Assembly (NCBI GenBank): GCA_946481135.1
Contig: CAMLMQ010000085.1
Span: 1-11,563 of the forward strand
Length of the DNA: 11,563 nt
Direction of reading: 5' to 3'
Source of the DNA: an uncultured Microbacteriaceae bacterium
GTDB lineage: Bacteria > Actinomycetota > Actinomycetes > Actinomycetales > Microbacteriaceae
Both the position numbers and the translations under genes were made by a program. Shown piece after piece: positions 5,705 to 10,908 of the stretch; within the stretch, counting starts at the first letter, position 1; each line of letters starts with the position of its first letter. A model generated the notes under the pieces. It did not search any database. It was not told where the DNA came from and saw only the letters and a list, made by a program, of their open reading frames with translations.

Positions 5705-7057
5705 TCACCCGGCCCGGCGGGTGAGGTGCTCTCGCAGGGCCCGCGACTTCGTCGGCATCGGCATCCTGCTGAACCGCGAGCCGGGTGGGGGTTCCGCCCA
5801 GTACTGCCCATCGCGCACCGAGATCGTCCATCCCTCGTTGTGCACGCGGAGGTGGTGATGTCGGCAGAGCAGGATTCCCCGTTCCAGGTCGGTCGCCCCG
5901 CCCCTCGCCCAGTGGTCGAGGTGGTGCGCCTCCGTCCACGACGGGGGTCTCTCGCATCCGGCCCACCGGCAGCCGCCGTCGCGCACCGCGAGGGCCACCC
6001 GCTGTCGTCGTGAGTAGAGCCGCTGCTCGCGCCCGAGGTCGAGCACACGCCCGAGTGAGTCGACGAGCACGCGCTGGGTGCCGCCGGCGCACGCGAGGCG
6101 TTCGACGGTGGCGCGGCTGAACGCCTCCCCCGAGCCTTCGGCCACGCCGTACCCGTGCTCGGATCGCAGGGCGTCGGCCGACACGATGATGCGCACCGAT
6201 GGAGTACCCGACCCGACGAGCACACCCTCGTCGACGCACGCCGCCTGCCGCAGCAGTTCGGCGAACGCGTCGGAGGCGAGCTGTTCGGTCGTGCGGGGGT
6301 CGCGCTCGAGGTCGGCGGCCCGCTGCGCCTGCTCGGAGTCGACGAAGCGCGGGCCTCCTCGGCGCGGCGACGTCGCGCGGTCGTAGACCTCGTCGACGAT
6401 GCCGGCGGTCTCGGGGTCGTAGTCCCAGATGAGACGCTTCATGCCGTCGCGCAGGGTGTGGCGTCGCAACGACCTCCGCGCACGCAGGGCGGCTTCGCGC
6501 TCGGCGACCCCGGCCGCATCGAGTTCGTCGCGCACCTCGCGCGCCCGGGCACGCAGCCGATCGGGGTCGAGCCGCCGCGCCTCGTCGCACAGCTGCTCGG
6601 CCGCGAGTTCCAGCAAGTCGGCATCGACGGCCCCGGCGACCCCGTCGCCCAGCCCCGCCCGGATCGCCTCCGCGGCCTCCACCGACACCTCTCCCCCGCC
6701 GAGTGAGGCGCCGACCACGGCGAGCGGACCCGCGTCGGTCGTCAACCGCCCGACCCGAACGGCGGACGCCGCATCCCGACCGGGCACCCTCATCGTCGTC
6801 GTGAGCAGTTCCTCGACCGTGCGCGCCCCTTCGCGCCGCGCGAGCCCGGCGGCTCCGAGCGCGGGCTTCGACCGCTCGGCGATCTGCCCCGCGGCGAGCG
6901 CCCCGTGCACGCCGACGAGTCGGGTCAGCTCGCCGACGAGACGCGTCACGTGAAGCAACTCGGCGTCGTCGGCATCCGCATATTCGGCCGCGCCCCGCGG
7001 CACCTCGCGCAGCAGCCGGAGCGCCGCGTCGAGGCTGGGAAGGGCGGGGAGAGTCAT
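5705..7057 (-). CDS. DUF222 / 13E12-repeat family protein with C-terminal HNH endonuclease domain
   Basis: A 450-aa protein of the actinobacterial 13E12-repeat/DUF222 family. Most of the chain (about 1-330) is the helical DUF222 region, rich in Ala, Arg and Glu. The C-terminus holds an HNH nuclease domain: a C-X4-C pair (CRWAGC, 363-368), EAHHLDHW (377-383) with the metal-binding and catalytic histidines, and LLCRHHHLRVHNEGW (about 397-411), the second zinc/histidine element. All key residues are present, so it should be an active metal-dependent DNA nuclease; the natural role of the family is not established. The start ATG 7057 has AAAGGA 7 nt upstream; an in-frame ATG at 7081 is possible but covers that site. 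A near-perfect LexA box lies 34 nt before the start, suggesting induction by DNA damage. The family is usually multicopy and linked to recombination hot spots. Confidence 0.93.
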   Translation of the reverse strand: MTLPALPSLDAALRLLREVPRGAAEYADADDAELLHVTRLVGELTRLVGVHGALAAGQIAERSKPALGAAGLARREGARTVEELLTTTMRVPGRDAASAVRVGRLTTDAGPLAVVGASLGGGEVSVEAAEAIRAGLGDGVAGAVDADLLELAAEQLCDEARRLDPDRLRARAREVRDELDAAGVAEREAALRARRSLRRHTLRDGMKRLIWDYDPETAGIVDEVYDRATSPRRGGPRFVDSEQAQRAADLERDPRTTEQLASDAFAELLRQAACVDEGVLVGSGTPSVRIIVSADALRSEHGYGVAEGSGEAFSRATVERLACAGGTQRVLVDSLGRVLDLGREQRLYSRRQRVALAVRDGGCRWAGCERPPSWTEAHHLDHWARGGATDLERGILLCRHHHLRVHNEGWTISVRDGQYWAEPPPGSRFSRMPMPTKSRALREHLTRRAG

Positions 7058-7090
7058 GGGGAGATCCTTTCGCTCCTCCATTCTCCCCAA

Positions 7091-7106
7091 TCGAACAGAT
7101 CTTCGA
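7091..7106. promoter_or_regulatory. Probable LexA (SOS) box
   Basis: TCGAACAGATCTTCGA differs from the mycobacterial/actinobacterial SOS box TCGAAC-N4-GTTCGA at one position, C for G at the start of the second half. It lies 34 nt upstream of the HNH endonuclease start, in the most AT-rich stretch of this neighbourhood (about 7081-7120), where the promoter would be expected. LexA binding here would repress the nuclease until DNA damage. Similar boxes are known before 13E12-family genes in Mycobacterium tuberculosis. Confidence 0.75.
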
Positions 7107-7152
7107 AAGTAGAAGAAGTCGCGCCGATCGACCCTGTGGAGGACTCGCAGAA

Positions 7153-7512
7153 CTAACGCCGACGCCGCCGCAGCGCCCCACCCACGTACCGCCGCACGAG
7201 CGACACGACGACGAACACCGCCGACCCGATGACACCCCACGGCGTGACCGTCGTGAACACGAGCGCCGCCGCGCGGTTGGCCCCTGCGAGCTCTTCCGGC
7301 GTGCCGAGTTCGCCGCCCCACACCCGCAGCGCGACGCCCGCCGCGACGAGCCCGACGCTCAGCAGCATCCCGACCGCGAGCGGACGCCACGCCCCGTCGA
7401 CGACGCCGCGCACGAGCCCGACGATGAGCAGCCCCGCGGCGAGCGGGAAGAGCAGGCCGAGCACGACCGAGGATGCCGACAGCACGATCGTGGCGAGCAG
7501 GTCGACGGGCAT
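7153..7512 (-). CDS. Small membrane protein
   Basis: A 119-aa integral membrane protein of unknown function. Hydrophobic segments lie at about 8-33, 45-65 and 84-105, and the chain ends in a strongly basic tail (RRYVGGALRRRRR), so the C-terminus should be cytoplasmic. No conserved motif is recognised. The start ATG 7512 (MPVDLLATIV) lies 6 nt after TACCGT on the same strand, a likely leaderless promoter, so the longer frame reaching back to 7551 was rejected. It lies upstream of the HNH endonuclease on the same strand, but the 95-bp gap with its own SOS box suggests separate control. It is divergent from the cupin gene, with only 41 bp between the starts. Confidence 0.8.
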   Translation of the reverse strand: MPVDLLATIVLSASSVVLGLLFPLAAGLLIVGLVRGVVDGAWRPLAVGMLLSVGLVAAGVALRVWGGELGTPEELAGANRAAALVFTTVTPWGVIGSAVFVVVSLVRRYVGGALRRRRR

Positions 7513-7518
7513 CCCGTC

Positions 7519-7524
7519 ACGGTA
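7519..7524 (-). promoter_or_regulatory. Leaderless-type -10 element (TACCGT)
   Basis: On the minus strand TACCGT ends 6 nt before ATG 7512 and fits TANNNT fully. It also sits in the short gap that must contain the cupin gene's promoter. Confidence 0.5.
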
Positions 7525-7553
7525 CCGGCGCGACCCGGCCGATCCCTGCAAGC

Positions 7554-8051
7554 ATGGCCCCCATGAGCCCAGACACCCCCATGAGCCCCGACACCCCGAT
7601 CAGCAGCGACGCCCCGAACCGCCCGCCGTACGACATCCTCGAGCTCGGCGCCCTCGACACCTGGCGCGACCACTTCGGCGGTTTCCGCCCGCAGACCTCC
7701 CGCGAGGGCCGCCGCGTCGTCGACCACGAGCTCGTCACCCAGTTCATCGGCATGACCGCGAACTCGTTCGAGCCGGGCGAGCAGGCGGGGTATTGGCATT
7801 CGCACGCCGAGATCGAGGAGCTCTACGTCTTCCTCACCGGTCGCGGCGAGATGGGTCTCGATGACGCGATCGTGCCTGTCGCGCCCGGCACCGTCGTGCG
7901 CGTCGGCCAGGGCGTCATGCGCACGTGGCGCGCCGTGCCCGACTCCCCCGAACGCCTCACGTGGCTCTGCATCCGCGCGGGCGGCAACGGGGAGCTCGCC
8001 CATCTGCCGTCGGATGCGACCCGCGACGAGTCGACCCCGTCGCCCTGGTAG
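7554..8051 (+). CDS. Cupin-domain protein
   Basis: A 165-aa protein with a single cupin beta-barrel. Cupin motif 1 is clear: GYWHSHAEIEELYVFLTGRGEM (about 79-100), with His82, His84 and Glu88 or Glu89 as metal ligands. Motif 2 (PGTVVRVGQGVMRTWRAVPD, 111-130) keeps the Pro-Gly turn but has arginine (MRTWR) where the usual last histidine ligand stands, so the metal site is incomplete or different. The family includes enzymes, sugar isomerases and ligand-binding proteins, and no substrate can be assigned. The N-terminus starts with a duplicated 18-bp unit giving MSPDTP twice. ATG 7554, 7563 and 7581 are all possible starts; 7554 was chosen because ATCCCT ends 6 nt before it, a weak -10. No Shine-Dalgarno sequence is present. 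Convergent with the VanZ-like gene, 13 bp away. Confidence 0.88.
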   Translation: MAPMSPDTPMSPDTPISSDAPNRPPYDILELGALDTWRDHFGGFRPQTSREGRRVVDHELVTQFIGMTANSFEPGEQAGYWHSHAEIEELYVFLTGRGEMGLDDAIVPVAPGTVVRVGQGVMRTWRAVPDSPERLTWLCIRAGGNGELAHLPSDATRDESTPSPW

Positions 8052-8064
8052 CCGCTCCCGGCCC

Positions 8065-8511
8065 CTACCCCGCGGTCTCGAGCACGGGCCGCCGACTGCG
8101 GCGGGCGCGCAGCATCCTCGCCACGACCGCGGCGATGACGGCCCCGAGAAGCGCGCCGCCCGTGTTCGCGAGGATGTCGCGCGGGTCCGACACGCGCGGC
8201 CCCCACATCTGCCCCACCTCGATGCCGAATGACACGACGCCGCCGAGCAGCGCCGCCCCCGCCCAGGTGAGGCGCGGGAACGCCCAGCGCAGCAGCATCC
8301 CGAGCGGGATGAACAGCACGACGTTGGCCGCGAACTCGCGCGCCATGCCGCCCGCCCACGTCTCGGCGTCGAGCCAGGTGCCGGGCGACAGCACGTCGTA
8401 GTCGGCTTCGGTGGGTCCGGTGCGCCACGGCGTGGGCCCGAGGGTGAGGATGCCGACGAACGCCAGATAGGCGACGGCGGCGATGAGGGCCGCTCGGGAT
8501 GCCCGGGTCAT
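8065..8511 (-). CDS. VanZ-like family membrane protein
   Basis: A 148-aa integral membrane protein of the VanZ-like family. Hydrophobic segments lie near residues 8-26, 58-78, 84-101 and 115-133. Family hallmarks are ANVVLFIPLGMLL, the SFGIEVGQ stretch with its conserved Glu and Gln, and RVSDPRDILANTGGALLG, the typical Asp-Asn-Gly-Gly signature before the last helix. VanZ proteins give low-level teicoplanin resistance in enterococci, but most chromosomal members have no proven role. A resistance function should not be assumed here, since no van genes are present. The start ATG 8511 lies 6 nt after AATGAT on the same strand. A GGAGG directly abuts the ATG and is too close to serve as a normal ribosome binding site, so a leaderless start is preferred. 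Divergent from the MerR-type regulator gene. Confidence 0.9.
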   Translation of the reverse strand: MTRASRAALIAAVAYLAFVGILTLGPTPWRTGPTEADYDVLSPGTWLDAETWAGGMAREFAANVVLFIPLGMLLRWAFPRLTWAGAALLGGVVSFGIEVGQMWGPRVSDPRDILANTGGALLGAVIAAVVARMLRARRSRRPVLETAG

Positions 8512-8517
8512 CCTCCG

Positions 8518-8523
8518 ATCATT
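8518..8523 (-). promoter_or_regulatory. Leaderless-type -10 element (AATGAT)
   Basis: On the minus strand AATGAT ends 6 nt before ATG 8511 of the VanZ-like gene. It differs from TANNNT only in its first base. Confidence 0.45.
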
Positions 8524-8590
8524 CCGGGCGGATGCTCGGCGCCGCCTGGGAGCGGGGCGCGAGTCCGCCGTGGGCGCGGGCACCCCTGTC

Positions 8591-8608
8591 GTGCGACCCT
8601 GGTCGTAC
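8591..8608. promoter_or_regulatory. Candidate MerR-family operator
   Basis: GTGCGACC-CT-GGTCGTAC is an 18-bp inverted repeat with one mismatched pair out of eight. It lies 25 bp before the start of the MerR-type regulator gene, where the promoter is expected. MerR proteins bind such dyads between -35 and -10 elements, often in their own promoter. Assignment to this regulator is inference. Confidence 0.5.
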
Positions 8609-8633
8609 CGCCGAGCGGAAGGGAGCGGATGCC

Positions 8634-9392
8634 GTGGCCTGGAGCACGCGCGAGCTCGCCGACCTGGCGGGCACGACGGTGAACACCGTGCGCCACTACC
8701 ACCGGGTGGGGCTGATGCCCGTACCCGAGCGCCGGGGCAACGGCTACAAGCAGTACGGCGTGCGCGACCTCGTGCGGCTGTTGCGCATCCGCCGGCTCGT
8801 CGAACTCGGCGTGCCGCTGTCGGAGGTCGGGGAGCTCGGCGCGGGCGAGTCGAGCGTCGAGGTGCTGCGGGAACTGGATGCCGAGCTGGCTCAGCGAATG
8901 GAGAAGCTCGCGCAGGCGCGGGCGTCGATCGCGACGATCCTGCGCGAACACACCCCGCTCGACGTGCCGGCCGGGTTCGAGTCGGTGGGCGCGCGGATGT
9001 CGGAGGCCGACCGGTCGATCGTGCACGTGTATTCGCGGCTCTACGACGAGCAGGCGATGGGCGACCTGCGGCACATGATCGAGTCGGAGTCCCGGGAGGT
9101 CACCGACCGCTTCGTCGCGCTGACCGAGGATGCCGACGAGGAGCAGCGCGCGGCCCTCGCCGAGTTGCTCGGTGCCGACATCGCCCGCAGCCTCGCCGAC
9201 TACCCGTGGCTCACCGAGCAGGGGCCGCACCTGGCGCAGAGTCCGGCGCTCGCCCAGGAGGCGTTCGTGCAGGCGGTCGTGGAGCTCTACAACCCGGCAC
9301 AGCGCGATGTGCTCATGCGTGCGGGCACGATCGCGCAGGCGCTGCACCGTGCCGCGACGGGTTCACACTCCGCTCCGAGCGAAGGCGCTTGA
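8634..9392 (+). CDS. MerR-family transcriptional regulator
   Basis: A 252-aa DNA-binding regulator. The N-terminal winged helix-turn-helix is typical of MerR: STRELADLAGTTVNTVRHYHRVGLMPVPER (4-33), then GYKQYGVRDLVRLLRIRRLVELGVPLSEV. A coiled-coil dimerisation helix follows (about 75-105, RELDAELAQRMEKLAQARASI). The remaining 140 residues form a mostly helical effector domain with acidic patches. It has no cysteine metal-binding motif, so a metal sensor is unlikely; the domain resembles the C-terminal parts of actinobacterial MerR proteins with unknown ligands. Start GTG 8634 has AAGGGAG 8 nt upstream. An inverted repeat 25 bp upstream may be its operator. The gene is followed after 33 bp by a small multidrug-export-type membrane protein, its most plausible target besides itself. 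Confidence 0.92.
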   Translation: MAWSTRELADLAGTTVNTVRHYHRVGLMPVPERRGNGYKQYGVRDLVRLLRIRRLVELGVPLSEVGELGAGESSVEVLRELDAELAQRMEKLAQARASIATILREHTPLDVPAGFESVGARMSEADRSIVHVYSRLYDEQAMGDLRHMIESESREVTDRFVALTEDADEEQRAALAELLGADIARSLADYPWLTEQGPHLAQSPALAQEAFVQAVVELYNPAQRDVLMRAGTIAQALHRAATGSHSAPSEGA

Positions 9393-9419
9393 CCCTGTTC
9401 TGAGAACATGGTTTCCACT
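9389..9419 (+). promoter_or_regulatory. Possible promoter with internal palindrome
   Basis: TTGACC (9389-9394), a good -35, overlaps the stop codon of the MerR gene. A weak -10, TCCACT (9414-9419), follows after 19 bp and ends 6 nt before GTG 9426. Between them lies a perfect dyad TGTTCT-G-AGAACA (9396-9408). A 19-bp spacer with a dyad in it is the layout of MerR-controlled promoters. However, this dyad differs from the one at 8591-8608. Confidence 0.4.
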
Positions 9420-9425
9420 GGGTTC

Positions 9426-9959
9426 GTGAACCCCATTGAAGACCTCGTCCGCAACTTCCAAGACCTCGTCGCGCAGGTGCCCGACGTCATGCAGCCCTTC
9501 GTCGTGGCGCTCGCCGCGATGGTGCCCTTCATCGAGGGCGAAGGCGCCGGCCCGATCGGCGTCGTGGGCGGCATCCATCCGATCGTCGCCGGCGTCGCCG
9601 CGGCGGTCGGCAACTTCGCGGTCGTGGCGATGATCGTGATCTTCGGATCGCGGGCGCGGGAGGCGGCCGTCGCCCGTCGCGCCGCGCGGCGCACGGCATC
9701 CGGTGTCGTGACGGAGCCCGCGAAGCCCGAGTCGAAGGGCCGTCAGCGGTTCCGCCGGATGCTCGTGCGGTTCGGCGTGCCCGGTGCGAGCCTGCTCGGC
9801 CCGCTCGCCATCCCGACCCACTTCACGTCGGCGATGCTCGTCGCCTCGGGCACCCCGAAGCACTGGGTGCTGCTCTGGCAGGGCATCGCGATCGTGCTGT
9901 GGACGGCGCTCACGACGACGATCCTCTGGGGCGCGCTGAGCGCTCTGCTGAACGCCTGA
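9426..9959 (+). CDS. Small multidrug-export family membrane protein
   Basis: A 177-aa integral membrane protein resembling the putative small multidrug export family (PF06695). An amphipathic N-terminus (MNPIEDLVRNFQDLV) leads into the first hydrophobic stretch. It carries the family-type motif MVPFIEGEGAGPIG (32-45), followed by GGIHPIVAGVAAAVGN (48-63). A basic cytoplasmic loop (about 75-115) separates this from the C-terminal half, with PGASLLGPLAIPTHFTSA (119-136) and a last helix at about 148-175. The family name is by homology; transport has been little tested. GTG 9426 was chosen because NPIEDL is the usual N-terminus of such proteins and a possible -10 lies 6 nt upstream; ATG 9408 (six residues longer) lies inside a palindrome. 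It sits 33 bp after the MerR gene and 26 bp before the GPP34 gene. Confidence 0.82.
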   Translation: MNPIEDLVRNFQDLVAQVPDVMQPFVVALAAMVPFIEGEGAGPIGVVGGIHPIVAGVAAAVGNFAVVAMIVIFGSRAREAAVARRAARRTASGVVTEPAKPESKGRQRFRRMLVRFGVPGASLLGPLAIPTHFTSAMLVASGTPKHWVLLWQGIAIVLWTALTTTILWGALSALLNA

Positions 9960-9985
9960 TCTCGCCCACGATGGAAGGAACCGAC

Positions 9986-10705
9986 ATGACCGACCCGACC
10001 GTATCCTCCGATGCCGCCGACCCACGCACCCCGGCTCAGCAACCCACCCTCGTGGAGGATCTGCTGCTGACGATGTTCCTGCCCGGCGAGGGCCTCTTCG
10101 CCGGGGAGACGACCCTCTACTACGTGCTCGCCGGGGCGGTCGTGACCGAGCTGGCGATGCGCGGCGACCTCGAGCCGCGGCCGGGTGACCTCATCACCCG
10201 CGTCGCGGCCCGCGGCGACACGCCACCCGACGACGCGCTGCTGCGCACCGGATGGGAGTACGTGCGCGACAAGCCGCGCAATGTGCAGACGGTGCTCGCC
10301 GCGATCGGCCCCGAGCTGCGGCAGCGCGTCGTCGACCGCCTCGTGGTCGCGGGGCACCTGCGCGAGGTGGAGCACCGCGCGCTCGGCTTCATCCGCACCA
10401 CGAAGCTCGAGCTGGGCGACACGGGGCGGCGCGCGCAGCTGTTGGATGCCCTCCGCGCGACGCTCGTCGACGGCACCGAGCCCGACGCGCGCACGGCGTC
10501 GATCGGCGCGCTGCTGTCAGCGAGCGGAACCCTGTCGTGGTTTCACAAGGAGGTGCCGTGGCGCTCACCCGTGATCGAGCGCGCGAAGCAGTTGGAACTC
10601 GGCGACTGGGGCGCGGGCGCTGCGGCCGAGGCCGTGACCCGCACGATGCTCGCGGTGGTCGCGAACTCGATCGTCGTCGCGATCGCGGTCGCCCCGCGCA
10701 CCTGA
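9986..10705 (+). CDS. GPP34 / GOLPH3-like (Vps74-type) protein
   Basis: A 239-aa soluble protein of the GPP34 family. Eukaryotic members (GOLPH3, Vps74) bind phosphatidylinositol 4-phosphate at the Golgi, while the role of the many actinobacterial members is unknown. Family features are LVEDLLLTMFLPGEG (about 22-36), LYYVLAGAVVTELAMRGDLE (44-63), repeated LxxR/hydrophobic helices through the middle, and the C-terminal helix TRTMLAVVANSIVVAIAVA (about 216-234), which packs as a hydrophobic hairpin in the fold. The N-terminal 20 residues are disordered. Start ATG 9986 has GGAAGGAA 5 nt upstream; ATG 9971 lies before that site and is less likely. The 26-bp gap suggests co-transcription with the export-type membrane protein. 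A hairpin begins before and ends after its stop codon. Confidence 0.92.
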   Translation: MTDPTVSSDAADPRTPAQQPTLVEDLLLTMFLPGEGLFAGETTLYYVLAGAVVTELAMRGDLEPRPGDLITRVAARGDTPPDDALLRTGWEYVRDKPRNVQTVLAAIGPELRQRVVDRLVVAGHLREVEHRALGFIRTTKLELGDTGRRAQLLDALRATLVDGTEPDARTASIGALLSASGTLSWFHKEVPWRSPVIERAKQLELGDWGAGAAAEAVTRTMLAVVANSIVVAIAVAPRT

Positions 10706-10717
10706 GCGGGGCCGACC
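10687..10717 (+). terminator. Hairpin at the end of the GPP34 gene
   Basis: GGTCGCCCCGC (10687-10697) pairs with GCGGGGCCGACC (10706-10717) with one bulged base and an 8-nt loop that contains the stop codon. There is no T-run. It lies 24 bp before the end of the convergent small gene, so it may act on both strands. Confidence 0.5.
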
Positions 10718-10740
10718 CGCGATCTCGCCGTGGTCGAGCG

Positions 10741-10908
10741 CTACGCGATGCGGTCGGCAGCGAGAACGTCGGCAGCGGCTGCGTCGCTCCAAGCGCGATA
10801 CTCACGCTCGACTTCGGCGCGTTCGTCGTCGGCCAGCCGGGCACGGTCCGCGCCCATCTGGGCGTAGAGCGCCGCGCGGTCGCGCTCTTCGAGCAGGCTT
10901 TCGATCAC
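10741..10908 (-). CDS. Small helical charged protein, 55 aa, coupled to the DUF4192 gene
   Basis: Short protein beginning MIESLLEERD and ending DVLAADRIA. It is highly charged, nearly all helix-forming, without cysteine or membrane segment, and unknown to me. The start GTG 10908 overlaps the stop of the DUF4192 gene by four bases (GTGA), the classic coupled-translation overlap. This overlap, with good codon use, is the main evidence that it is real. The same frame is open much further upstream on the minus strand (to about 11316), but that part is antisense-like arginine/glycine-rich sequence running through the DUF4192 gene and is not credible. A later in-frame ATG (residue 18) would give a much shorter peptide. 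Function unknown. Confidence 0.5.
   Translation of the reverse strand: MIESLLEERDRAALYAQMGADRARLADDERAEVEREYRAWSDAAAADVLAADRIA

Noticed and set aside
5571..7235. A 554-codon minus-strand frame overlapping the HNH endonuclease gene
   Set aside because: It gives a basic, repetitive product without motifs, while the overlapping frame has complete DUF222 and HNH signatures.
8065..8511. VanZ-like gene as a glycopeptide resistance determinant
   Set aside because: No other van genes or regulators are present, and VanZ-like proteins are common in chromosomes without such a role.
9402..9417. GAACATGGTTTC as a second LexA box before the export-family gene
   Set aside because: Only the inner bases resemble GAAC-N4-GTTC. 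The flanks do not match and one core base differs, so it falls well short of the box at 7091-7106.
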